Source: JAVBLG01 sp031553655
Lineage (GTDB): Bacteria > Desulfobacterota > Desulfovibrionia > Desulfovibrionales > Desulfovibrionaceae
Direction of reading: 5' to 3'
Assembly: GCA_031553655.1 (NCBI GenBank)
Contig: JAVBLG010000052.1
Coordinates: forward strand, 1 to 41,520
DNA length: 41,520 nucleotides
Under the pieces are notes generated by a model. That model saw nothing but the letters and a program-made list of their open reading frames with translations, had not been told where the DNA came from and searched no databases. This document shows positions 30,915 to 38,550 of this stretch, piece by piece. Positions within the stretch are counted from its first letter, which is position 1. Each line of letters opens with the position of its first letter. The position numbers and the translations under genes were made by a program.

Positions 30915-32841
30915 ATGGTACCGTGAAGTGCTGGAGCTTGAACCAAGCTCCAAACTGTTCTTTCCTCTTGCACGCCTGCTTACGCGACTTGATCGCAGAG
31001 ACGAGGCTATTGCCGCGCTCCGGCAGGGCCTTGAACGGCATCCCGAATTCATTGAAGCCAGGCTTTATCTGGTGGAACTGTTGTTTCAGGATGATGATAT
31101 TGCCGAATGCGAAAACCATCTTTCCAGGCTGGCTGGCGTTTTTACCCACTATCCCGGTTTTTGGGAAGCGTGGGGGGCCTGCCTTAATAAGGACGGTAAG
31201 GCGCCTGATCTGCCTCTGGCCATATCTTTTCTTGCGGCCATGTTCCAGAATGAAGGGCTGTCCATGGCCAAGGTCATGGAGCACGGGCTGAAAGAGTTTT
31301 TGAATTCACGGCGAGTTGCAGCCGCTTCTCTCGCTGAAACCGCCGCGCCCGTTGAGGTTGCCCAACCCGTTGAAGTTGCTCAACCCGCTGAAACCTCCGC
31401 TCCAATTGCTTTTGTTCCTCTTGCCGATGTCGCATCCATGCCGGATGCGGAAGCGGTGGTGGAAGATACGCCTTTGGAAGCCGTTGTGCCCGACTCAAGC
31501 GCTGAGGTGGAAAAAACGTCTGCCGACTTCATTGAAGAGCCTTGTCTTGAAGTCGAAGCTCCTGCCGCCATGGCCGAAGAGCCCCTGCCTGTGCTGGAAG
31601 AAGAACCCTCCTGTGATGATGCGGAGCAATTCCTGATTGCGGAAGAGCCGGTTGCCGAAGAAATTGCCGTTGCCGACTTTGTAGAAGAGCCGTGCCTTGA
31701 AGTTGAGGCTCCTGCCGCCATGGCCGAAGAGCCTCTGCTTGTGCTGGAAGAAGAACCTTCCTGTGATGATGCGGAGCAATTCCTGATTGCGGAAGAGCCG
31801 GTTGCCGAAGAAGTTGCCGTTGCCGATTTTATGGATGAGCCTTGCCTTGAAGTCGAGACTCCTGCCGCCACCATGGCCGAAGAGCCCCTGCTTGTGCTGG
31901 AAGAAGAACCTTCCTGTGATGATGCGGAGCAATTCCTAATTGCGGAAGAGCCGGTTGCCGAAGAAGTTGCCGTTGCCGAATTTATGGATGAGCCTTGCCT
32001 TGAAGTTGAGGCTCCTGTCGCCATGGCCGAAGAATCGCTGCCTGTGCTGGAAGAAGAGCCTTCCTGTGATGAGCCTCTGTTGGTGACGGATGAGTCTTTC
32101 AGTGAGCCATTGCTTATTCAGGAAGAACCGGCCAACGACGAGCCGCTTTTCGTTTTGGATGATGCCCCTTCTTTTTCCGAACCACTTATTGTCCGCGATG
32201 ATCAGTCCCTGGAAGATCTGGAAGAAGCGCTTGCCTCCACAGAAGAAGATGAAACTTTGCTCTCTCCCCTGGTCTGGCTGCCAGGTCAGGGGGAGGCTGA
32301 ACAGCCTGCCGCCGATTTTTCCTCCCCCTCTCCGGAAGCGCCTGAAGAAACCTTTGATGACATGGTGGAAGTTCTGGAAAGCCTGGAAGAAACTTCCGAA
32401 GAAACCATCAAATATGAAGAAGGCATGCGGGTAATGTCTTCGGAAGCGCGGCCCTTGCGCCTTCTGGTGCAGAACGCGCTTTGCGACGCGGCCAGCCACC
32501 GTGGGGCCGACCGGGATGATGTGGTCGAGGAAGACAGCATCGACGAAGCTGAAGAGCAATTCTCTCTGCGCACACGTTCCATGGCCGAAGTACTGGCGGA
32601 ACAGGGTGATGTGAGCGGTGCTCTGGAAATTTATTCCGAGTTGCTTTCCGTGGCCGACGATGGCGCGGAACGCGCCGATCTGCAAAGCAGAATCAATACG
32701 CTTTCTGCGCGTCTCGGCAAAAATCAGGAGCCTGTTTATACGGTGGAAGATATTTCTGAACGGCAGGCCCCCGGTAAGCACAGGCTGATAAACATGCTGG
32801 AAACTTTAGCCGATCGTCTGGAAGCCAGGGCACAATCTTAA
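30898..32841 (+). CDS. TPR protein with a long acidic tandem-repeat region
   Basis: A 647-residue protein without signal peptide. Residues 1 to about 140 form TPR-like helices (SKLFFPLARLLTRLDRRDEA, IEARLYLVELLFQDDDIAEC). Then a strongly acidic, Ala/Val/Pro/Glu-rich region runs to about residue 520, including three full 50-51-residue repeats and a partial fourth. The C-terminus (about 560-647) has another TPR-like pair, MAEVLAEQGDVSGALEIYSELL, before ARLGKNQEPVYTVEDI. ATG 30898 lies inside the end of ftsB and has GGGGG upstream. The helical ends and flexible acidic middle suggest a scaffold; function is unknown. Confidence 0.82.
   Translation: MLEKIEWYREVLELEPSSKLFFPLARLLTRLDRRDEAIAALRQGLERHPEFIEARLYLVELLFQDDDIAECENHLSRLAGVFTHYPGFWEAWGACLNKDGKAPDLPLAISFLAAMFQNEGLSMAKVMEHGLKEFLNSRRVAAASLAETAAPVEVAQPVEVAQPAETSAPIAFVPLADVASMPDAEAVVEDTPLEAVVPDSSAEVEKTSADFIEEPCLEVEAPAAMAEEPLPVLEEEPSCDDAEQFLIAEEPVAEEIAVADFVEEPCLEVEAPAAMAEEPLLVLEEEPSCDDAEQFLIAEEPVAEEVAVADFMDEPCLEVETPAATMAEEPLLVLEEEPSCDDAEQFLIAEEPVAEEVAVAEFMDEPCLEVEAPVAMAEESLPVLEEEPSCDEPLLVTDESFSEPLLIQEEPANDEPLFVLDDAPSFSEPLIVRDDQSLEDLEEALASTEEDETLLSPLVWLPGQGEAEQPAADFSSPSPEAPEETFDDMVEVLESLEETSEETIKYEEGMRVMSSEARPLRLLVQNALCDAASHRGADRDDVVEEDSIDEAEEQFSLRTRSMAEVLAEQGDVSGALEIYSELLSVADDGAERADLQSRINTLSARLGKNQEPVYTVEDISERQAPGKHRLINMLETLADRLEARAQS
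31534..32070 (+). repeat. Tandem 150-bp coding repeat in the TPR gene
   Basis: Copies lie at 31534-31683, 31684-31833 and 31834-31986 (one codon longer), with a partial fourth from 31987. Each encodes (E/D)EPCLEVE-P-A-MAEEPL-VLEEEPSCDDAEQFLIAEEPVAEE and so on. The copies are nearly identical at the DNA level, mostly differing by single silent or conservative changes, which points to recent duplication. Confidence 0.92.
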
Positions 32842-32842
32842 T

Positions 32843-33105
32843 GCATTTTGCTTTTTAAATTATCCATTACCTGAAACTGTTTTTTAAGAATTAAGGCTGA
32901 TTGTCCTGCGCCACCTTTAACCGGCGGCTAGAAATAGCATGTTATTACGGCGGCTTCGCCGCCTAAGTTACGGACACTTTGTGTCCGGACGGCCCTGACA
33001 ACGCACGGGCCGTCAGAGCATTTCGCTCATTTCATTCGCAAAACGCTCTACGCGCCGAGCTGTTCCGCCCTGCGGCGGAGTGGTCGGCCGAATGAAATAA
33101 AAACA
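32843..33105. repeat. Modular hairpin repeat, copy B (longest)
   Basis: Most of the 284-bp gap between the TPR and lipoprotein genes is repeat. Its first 100 bp match the inverted copy at 22959-23058. Then come hairpins GGCGG-CTTCG-CCGCC, CGGACAC-TTT-GTGTCCG and GACGGCCC/GGGCCGTC. The stretch 33001-33047 recurs inverted at 35588-35635. A last hairpin CCGCC/GGCGG lies near 33066-33078. Confidence 0.85.
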
Positions 33106-33125
33106 TACGCGGACAGGAGTTTTGG

Positions 33126-34448
33126 GTGTTCATATATTTGCGTAGCTTGGGCATTATTTTGGTGTCTTTGATCCTGCTTGCCGGGTGCAGCACCAATCAA
33201 ACGGTAAAGAACGCCTGGAAAGCCACCAGAAGCTCCTGGTATTCCTATGTCAATAAGCCGGCGGTGGTGGATTATGAGGAAACAGGAGAAATAGACGCCT
33301 ACGAAGCCTCTCTGGCTACGCGCATGATTGGCATAGACGTTCAGTGGCAGAGTCTTGAGCGGGCCATGAGCAATGCCGACAAACCGCCTACCAGCGAATG
33401 GGTTCAGGCCTTTTTTGCCAGATTTCCTTGGCTTACCGGCTTTGCCGGCGTAAACGCCGAAGGCAAGATCGTGGGACAGGCCGGTCCGGAGCTGGGGCTT
33501 GATTTTGCCCCGCTTCTTGAGGTTGACAAAAAGCAGAATGTGCATGCCTTACGTGGGGTTGTGCAGGAAACTTCTTCCGGTCCGATAATTTCACTGGCTA
33601 CCCCTCTTTATAAAGATACCGATTTCCTCGGCGTGGTTGTGGCCTATTTTGACATGCGCGCGCTAATGCGCTACTGCACCAATCCCGAAGAACTGATCGT
33701 GCTGTCCCCTCAGGCTGTGTTGTGGCCGGGCAAATTCAATGTTGAGTCAACTCCCCTTACCCAAGTGAAATGGGAAGAAGTGTTGGCCAGAAGCTCTCAC
33801 GGAACTGTTTCCGACAGCAGCGGTTCTTTCTATTGGATCAATCGTTACCTGGGCAATCAGCCCATCATTTTTGCCGTTCCGATAACCAAACAACAACCGG
33901 AGAAAGAAGAGCGCATCGCCGCTGTGGCCGCATCAATGGGCCAGGGGGGAAAAGACATCACTTCCAGCATGCCGCCGTCTTTTATGCCGGGTCCCGGCAC
34001 GGAACTTTCCACCTCGTCCGCGCCCGCGTTCGCCAGCGGCCTAGCTCCTGCTCAACCCGCTGGTCCGTCCGCACCCGAGGCTATAACTCCGGAACAGATT
34101 GAGCAACCCCGGCCCACTCCCAGGCGTCAGACAACTTCCAGCCGAAGAGCCGAACCGGCCCTCAGCCCCATTATGAGCGCGCCTGAAATTCAGAGCCCGA
34201 TTCATCCCGCTCCGGATCGCCCCAGCCCGATTCATCCGGCTCCGGATCGTCCCAGTCCTATTCATCCTTCACCAGATCGGAGCAGCTCCGCAAACGAGAA
34301 TGGAACGGGCAGGGAAATAGACCCGGCTCCTAAAACCAACGCGGATATTGATGCGGGCAGTTCCAGCAGTGTGCTGCGTCCCCCGTCGCCTATTCATCCT
34401 TCGCCCAAAAAATCCGGCAAGGTGCCTGAAGTTAATATTCCGGAATAA
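33126..34448 (+). CDS. Lipoprotein with Cache-like domain and Ser/Pro-rich repeat tail
   Basis: A 440-residue predicted lipoprotein: signal peptide with lipobox LLAGC (Cys21). The GTG start has AGGAG six bases upstream. Residues about 65-245 resemble a PDC/Cache-type sensor fold, with a repeated sheet pattern ending GPIISLATPLYKDTDFLGVVVAYFDMRAL (part). No kinase, cyclase or chemoreceptor domain follows. Instead the tail (about 270-440) is disordered, rich in Pro, Ser and Ala, and has three exact-frame repeats of SPIHP(A/S)PDRP plus a fourth SPIHPSPKK. The tail may span the cell wall or carry a binding motif. I do not recognise a named family. Confidence 0.75.
   Translation: MFIYLRSLGIILVSLILLAGCSTNQTVKNAWKATRSSWYSYVNKPAVVDYEETGEIDAYEASLATRMIGIDVQWQSLERAMSNADKPPTSEWVQAFFARFPWLTGFAGVNAEGKIVGQAGPELGLDFAPLLEVDKKQNVHALRGVVQETSSGPIISLATPLYKDTDFLGVVVAYFDMRALMRYCTNPEELIVLSPQAVLWPGKFNVESTPLTQVKWEEVLARSSHGTVSDSSGSFYWINRYLGNQPIIFAVPITKQQPEKEERIAAVAASMGQGGKDITSSMPPSFMPGPGTELSTSSAPAFASGLAPAQPAGPSAPEAITPEQIEQPRPTPRRQTTSSRRAEPALSPIMSAPEIQSPIHPAPDRPSPIHPAPDRPSPIHPSPDRSSSANENGTGREIDPAPKTNADIDAGSSSSVLRPPSPIHPSPKKSGKVPEVNIPE
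34194..34283 (+). repeat. Triplicate 30-bp coding repeat in the lipoprotein gene
   Basis: Three units (34194-34223, 34224-34253, 34254-34283) each encode SPIHP-(A/S)-PDR plus one residue. A fourth, separated copy SPIHPSP is encoded near 34386-34410. The first two differ by only a few bases. Confidence 0.88.
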
Positions 34449-34487
34449 GTTTAAATACTATGACCCCGCCGCCCAGGAGGAATGAGC

Positions 34488-35492
34488 ATGTCCGAAATTA
34501 CTGTTACTGAACATCTGCTCCTGCATCAAAAACGCAGCCCGCATGCCACCGGGCAATTCACTGGCCTTCTTTATGACCTGATTCTTTCAGCCAAAATTAT
34601 TTCGCGGCGAGTCAACAAGGCCGGGCTGCTCGATATTTTGGGCGGTACAGGCGAAGTTAACGTGCAGGGCGAGAATGTGCAGAAGCTGGATGAAATCGCC
34701 AACACTGTGCTCATTTACCGCATGATGCGTTGCGGCGCTCTATGCGCCATGGGTTCGGAAGAAAATGAGGATCTTATCCAGATTCCCCAGCAATTCCCCA
34801 TGGGAGACTATATTCTCATTTTCGACCCTCTTGACGGTTCATCGAATATTGATGTCAACATAAATGTGGGCACGATTTTCTCCATTTTGCGTCGTCCCTC
34901 CGGCAAGCACGGCCCGGTTTCGCCTGAAGAAGTGCTCCAGCCCGGCGCCATGCAGGTGGCCGCCGGATATGTGCTTTACGGCCCTTCCACCATGCTGGTT
35001 TTCAGCACCGGGCAGGGTGTGCATGGTTTTACTCTGGACCCGGGCGTGGGTGAATTTTTGTTGTCACACCCGGACATTCGCATGCCCGAGCGCGGCAAGA
35101 TATATTCGGTAAACGAGTCCTATTGGCATTATTGGGATGAGGCGGCCCGCGAAACAGTCGACTACTTCAAGGGCGTGGAAAATGAAAATAAAGCGCCGTA
35201 TACCACACGCTATGTTGGCTCGTTGGTGGCTGATTTTCATCGTACCCTGCTATATGGTGGAGTTTATATGTACCCGCCGGACACTCGTAAACCCAACGGT
35301 AAGCTGCGCCTGATGTGCGAATGCGCGCCTCTGGCATTCCTGGCCGAGCAGGCTGGTGGGCAGGCCATAGACGCCGGTTGCAAGAGAATTATGGACAGAA
35401 AGCCGGACCAGTTGCATTCGCGCGCGCCCCTTTTCATTGGTTCGACCAAAGACGTTGACTCCATCGCCGCTATTTATAAAAAGTACATATAA
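34488..35492 (+). CDS. fbp: Class I fructose-1,6-bisphosphatase
   Basis: The gluconeogenic phosphatase that converts fructose 1,6-bisphosphate to fructose 6-phosphate. The 334-residue protein carries the metal-binding FDPLDGSSNIDVNINVGTIF and ENED in GSEENEDLI. The C-terminal substrate site is KLRLMCECAPLAFLAEQAGG. I prefer ATG 34488, seven bases after AGGAGG, to ATG 34482, which is only one base from it. A strong hairpin follows the gene. Confidence 0.95.
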   Translation: MSEITVTEHLLLHQKRSPHATGQFTGLLYDLILSAKIISRRVNKAGLLDILGGTGEVNVQGENVQKLDEIANTVLIYRMMRCGALCAMGSEENEDLIQIPQQFPMGDYILIFDPLDGSSNIDVNINVGTIFSILRRPSGKHGPVSPEEVLQPGAMQVAAGYVLYGPSTMLVFSTGQGVHGFTLDPGVGEFLLSHPDIRMPERGKIYSVNESYWHYWDEAARETVDYFKGVENENKAPYTTRYVGSLVADFHRTLLYGGVYMYPPDTRKPNGKLRLMCECAPLAFLAEQAGGQAIDAGCKRIMDRKPDQLHSRAPLFIGSTKDVDSIAAIYKKYI

Positions 35493-35511
35493 TTTGCATG
35501 CAACACAAATA

Positions 35512-35549
35512 CAGGGGAGAAAATCTTTGTGAAAAGATTTTCTCCCCTG
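35512..35549 (+). terminator. Terminator of fbp
   Basis: Sixteen-base arms (CAGGGGAGAAAATCTT and its complement) flank a six-base loop, starting 19 bp after the fbp stop codon. Only a weak T-rich tail follows. Confidence 0.8.
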
Positions 35550-35587
35550 ATTGCTTTATTTCGGAATTTTAGAACATTTTGCGAATT

Positions 35588-35635
35588 AGCGTATTTTCCG
35601 AATGAAATGAAGAAAATGCTCTGACGGCCCGTGCG
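35588..35635 (-). repeat. Dispersed repeat fragment, inverted copy E
   Basis: This stretch aligns with the reverse complement of 33001-33047 over its full length, sharing CGAATGAAATGA and ATGCTCTGACGGCCCGTGCG. It ends at the ribosome binding site region of tsaD. Confidence 0.75.
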
Positions 35636-35646
35636 GAGGACACATA

Positions 35647-36726
35647 ATGCTATGCTTGGGTATTGAATCTTCCTGCGACGAAACAGCGGTGGCTCTAGTG
35701 GAAGATGGACGCCTCGTGGATCAGGTTCTGGCCAGCCAGATCGACATCCACGCCCTTTTCGGCGGAATTGTTCCCGAACTGGCCTCGCGGGAGCACTATC
35801 GCCATCTTGGTGCGCTTTATGACACGTTGGCCGCTAGGCAAGGCCTGAACGCGGGCGATCTTGACGTGGTGGCGGCAGCGCGCGGCCCTGGTCTTTTGGG
35901 GTGTCTGCTGGTGGGAATGTCTTTTGCCAAGGCTCTTTCTCTGGCTTCCGGCGCTTCATTTCTGGGGGTGAACCATCTGCATGCCCATCTTCTGGCCGCC
36001 GGTCTGGAGCAGGATTTGCCGTTTCCCATGTTGGGTCTGCTGGTTTCCGGCGGGCATACCAATCTTTATCTTGTGGAAAGTCCCAGCCGTATGCGGCAAC
36101 TGGGGCGCACCATTGATGACGCGGCCGGTGAGGCTTTTGACAAGGTTGCCAAAATTCTTGGCCTGCCATACCCTGGCGGACGGCTCATAGACGAACTTGG
36201 CGTTTTGGGCAGAGCTGACCCCAGACTTTTCCCAAGGCCGTATTTGAATAATCCCACCCTCGATTTCAGCTTCAGCGGCCTTAAAACCGCTGTTGCCACT
36301 TGGCTTGATCAGCATCCGGAGTTGAGAGAAGACCTCAAGCTTCTTAAAGCCGCCGAGCCGCAATCGGCCTCTGGCGCGATATGTGGCTTATGCGCTTCGT
36401 TCACCTCTGCTGTTGTTGATGTTTTGCGCATTAAAACGGAACGCGCCCTTGAGGCCTATCCCCAGGTGAACAGCCTTGTCGTGGCCGGGGGAGTAGCCGC
36501 AAATTCCGCGCTTCGCAAAAGCCTCGCTGATTTGATGAAACAACGCAAAGGGCGGCTTGTTTTGCCATCTCTGAGCCTGTGCACTGACAATGCCGCCATG
36601 ATTGCCCATGCCGCCTGGCTGCTGGCCGGAGAGGGACTCAGCCACCCCCTGAGCATAGAGGCTGTTCCGCGTGGGCGTGTCATCCCCGACGACTTTATTC
36701 TTTCTCGCATCCAAAGCACTATTTAG
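35647..36726 (+). CDS. tsaD: tRNA N6-adenosine threonylcarbamoyltransferase TsaD
   Basis: TsaD transfers the threonylcarbamoyl group to A37 of tRNAs that read ANN codons, with TsaB, TsaC and TsaE. The 359-residue length fits. The start GIESSCDETAVAL, the iron-binding His pair in NHLHAH (H110 and H114), LVSGGHTNL, DDAAGEAFDKVAK and the nucleotide-binding VAGGVAANSALR are all present. AGGA lies a few bases before the ATG, at the end of repeat copy E. Confidence 0.96.
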   Translation: MLCLGIESSCDETAVALVEDGRLVDQVLASQIDIHALFGGIVPELASREHYRHLGALYDTLAARQGLNAGDLDVVAAARGPGLLGCLLVGMSFAKALSLASGASFLGVNHLHAHLLAAGLEQDLPFPMLGLLVSGGHTNLYLVESPSRMRQLGRTIDDAAGEAFDKVAKILGLPYPGGRLIDELGVLGRADPRLFPRPYLNNPTLDFSFSGLKTAVATWLDQHPELREDLKLLKAAEPQSASGAICGLCASFTSAVVDVLRIKTERALEAYPQVNSLVVAGGVAANSALRKSLADLMKQRKGRLVLPSLSLCTDNAAMIAHAAWLLAGEGLSHPLSIEAVPRGRVIPDDFILSRIQSTI

Positions 36727-36728
36727 AG

Positions 36729-36775
36729 GCATTTTATTTTTGAATTTATACATTACCTGAAGTTACTTTTTGAAC
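36729..36775. repeat. Dispersed repeat fragment, copy D
   Basis: This stretch aligns with the first 46 bp of copy B (32843 onward), sharing GCATTTT, TTTTT, CATTACCTGAA and CTTTTTGAA-like blocks at roughly three matches in four. It lies in the tsaD-folE2 gap. Confidence 0.55.
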
Positions 36776-36842
36776 TTGCCGAAAATACCCTATTTGCACG
36801 AATACCGCCCGCAAACCCTAGACGGACGGTGAAACCTGAGCT

Positions 36843-37643
36843 ATGGTCCCATACATGCAAGACGTACAGAACAGCCCTGCGGAAGTAGCGGTCAGCATAG
36901 ATCAAGTTGGCATAAAAGATTTGCCCACCCCCCTTTTGGTACGCGATCGCGCCCAAGGGAGACAGCATACTGTGGCCAGTGTGGACATGGGCGTGGAGTT
37001 GCCCTCGTCTTTCAAAGGCACACACATGAGCCGTTTTGTGGAGGCTCTGGAAAATTGGGGTGAAGAACTTGATTACAAGTCGGTGCGCAACCTGTTGGAA
37101 AAGGTCACCGAGCGCCTTGATGCCCGTAAGGCTTACGTTGTTTTCAAATTTCCCTATTTTTTGCGTAAGAGCGCCCCTGCTTCAAAGGCCTCGGGCTTGG
37201 TGTGTTACCAGTGCGAATTTATTGCTGAACTTGAACACGGGCATCTTTCGTTGCTGCTACGGGTTGATGTGCCGGTAATGACGGTGTGTCCCTGTTCCAA
37301 GGCCATCAGTGACGAGGGCGCGCACAGCCAGCGCACTATGGTGAGAATAACCACCAGACTGAAAGGCTTTGCCTGGCTTGAAGATTTTATCGACATAGCC
37401 GAACATAGCGGATCATCGTCGGTCTACACTCTTCTTAAAAGAGAAGATGAGAAGTTTGTTACGGAAAACGCCTTTGCCAACCCGACTTTTGTGGAAGATG
37501 TAGTGCGTAATGCCGCCGCCAAACTGGCCGTTCATCCGCAAATTTCCTGGTTCAGGGTTGAGGTGGAGAGCCTTGAGTCCATACATTGCCACAATGCCTT
37601 CGCTTGCATAGAGCGCGAAATTCCGCACGAGAGTCAGGCGTAA
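36843..37643 (+). CDS. folE2: GTP cyclohydrolase I type 2 (FolE2)
   Basis: The zinc-independent alternative enzyme for the first step of folate and queuosine synthesis, GTP to dihydroneopterin triphosphate. The 266-residue protein has VDMGVELPSSFKGTHMSRFVE, the catalytic Cys segment TVCPCSKAISDEGAHSQR and the closing ESIHCHNAFACIERE. ATG 36855 is a possible second start twelve bases downstream. Its presence, with folC, covers the two ends of folate synthesis in this window. Confidence 0.94.
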   Translation: MVPYMQDVQNSPAEVAVSIDQVGIKDLPTPLLVRDRAQGRQHTVASVDMGVELPSSFKGTHMSRFVEALENWGEELDYKSVRNLLEKVTERLDARKAYVVFKFPYFLRKSAPASKASGLVCYQCEFIAELEHGHLSLLLRVDVPVMTVCPCSKAISDEGAHSQRTMVRITTRLKGFAWLEDFIDIAEHSGSSSVYTLLKREDEKFVTENAFANPTFVEDVVRNAAAKLAVHPQISWFRVEVESLESIHCHNAFACIEREIPHESQA

Positions 37644-37666
37644 GAAATCCGAAAGGAGGCCCGACC

Positions 37667-38098
37667 ATGATCGATGCCATGAATTATGCGGCTTCAGCCA
37701 TGAACGCCTTTAGCACGGGAATTTCGGTTTCTTCCCATAATGTTGCCAACGTAAACACTTCCGGCTATACCCCCTACAGCGTCAATTATGAAACCGGCGC
37801 ACAGGGCAATAGTGTGCGGGTGGCCGAAATAACCAGGAGCGAGTACGGCGGTCTTGTTTCCGGCACGGATTATAACAGCGCCTACCTGTCCCCCTCGAAC
37901 AGCAGCGCAGCGCTGCCTGATACATCGCCGGTTCCCTATGAGTCTTCCCTACCGCAGGAGGCGCTGCGTCCGAGCGGCGTCGATCTTTCCAAAGAGTTTC
38001 CTTCAGTCATTTCCTCACAGAGGTCTTATGAGGCCCAGGCCGCGACCATACGGGTTACGGATCAGATGACCGGTACCTTGCTCGACATGACTGCCTAG
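37667..38098 (+). CDS. FlgC-like flagellar rod-family protein (orphan)
   Basis: A 143-residue protein with the N-terminal rod/hook signature AASAMNAFSTGISVSSHNVANVNTSGYTP (part) and a C-terminal helix SVISSQRSYEAQAATIRVTDQM like that of FlgC and FlgG. The middle is short and Ser/Pro-rich, so it is close to FlgC in size. AAAGGAGG lies just before ATG 37667. No other flagellar gene lies nearby; it follows folE2 by 23 bp. It may be a spare rod protein or a FlgC paralogue with another task. Confidence 0.78.
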   Translation: MIDAMNYAASAMNAFSTGISVSSHNVANVNTSGYTPYSVNYETGAQGNSVRVAEITRSEYGGLVSGTDYNSAYLSPSNSSAALPDTSPVPYESSLPQEALRPSGVDLSKEFPSVISSQRSYEAQAATIRVTDQMTGTLLDMTA

Positions 38099-38120
38099 CC
38101 GAATACAAAGCCACTCTTAA

Positions 38121-38305
38121 GTCAGGGCTGACGCATCTTGTTTTGCATACTAACAAAATCATTCGTTTAAGGTGATTAATCGCAGCGCTTGCGCTATTTG
38201 AGTACGGCGTCGCTACGCTCCCGCCTAGTTACGAATGCTAACGCATTCGGGCACTTGCTGATGCAAGTGCCTCGGGCCTCCGCGCTGAGGCGCGTCAGCC
38301 CTGAC
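38121..38305. repeat. Hairpin repeat, copy F, bounded by 14-bp inverted repeats
   Basis: Ends GTCAGGGCTGACGC (38121-38134) and GCGTCAGCCCTGAC (38292-38305) are exact complements, each next to CTTAAG. Inside are AGCGC/GCGCT, CGAATGC/GCATTCG and GGCACTTGC/GCAAGTGCC hairpins, plus CGCCTAGTTACGAA, matching the linker of copies A and B. Confidence 0.75.
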
Positions 38306-38457
38306 TCTTAAGTTCAATATCATAGCAACAAGTGCGTATTGTGAATATACTATAAATAACAATTGTGTAGCTTTTGTGTTATTGCCGATTTGTTATTTTA
38401 TCAAAAATATCCTTATATTTTCGTTTGTTAGTACCTATATTTTCCATTATGGCTGAT

Positions 38458-38474
38458 TTGGCATCATTTGTGCC
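38458..38474 (+). promoter_or_regulatory. Candidate sigma-54 promoter of amtB
   Basis: TTGGCAT-N-GTGCC has the invariant GG (38460-38461) and GC (38472-38473) spaced by exactly ten bases, with a good -24 half (TTGGCA). It lies 77 bp before amtB. Sigma-54 control by a nitrogen regulator is usual for amtB. Confidence 0.55.
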
Positions 38475-38490
38475 TTGAGTTTGGGCAGAA

Positions 38491-38509
38491 CGCCGCCTGG
38501 AAGGTGGCG
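38491..38509 (+). promoter_or_regulatory. Hairpin in the amtB leader
   Basis: CGCCGCC (38491-38497) pairs with GGTGGCG (38503-38509) over a five-base loop. An outer repeat AGTTTGGG/CCCAAACT (38478-38485 with 38528-38535) would close it just before the ribosome binding site AAAGGA, if transcription starts far enough upstream. Confidence 0.4.
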
Positions 38510-38550
38510 GCGGACGGTTTTATCGGACCCAAACTAAAGGATGTATCACA

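Larger units (their letters stand above)
38099..38550. other. 452-bp gap between the FlgC-like gene and amtB
   Basis: No gene is visible. The left part (38121-38305) is a repeat element bounded by inverted repeats. An A/T-rich stretch (about 38310-38450) follows, then the candidate amtB promoter and leader. Confidence 0.7.

Noticed and set aside
31534..32070. Evenly spaced repeats that could suggest a CRISPR array
   Set aside because: The units are 150 bp, contiguous without spacers, and encode one reading frame of a TPR protein.
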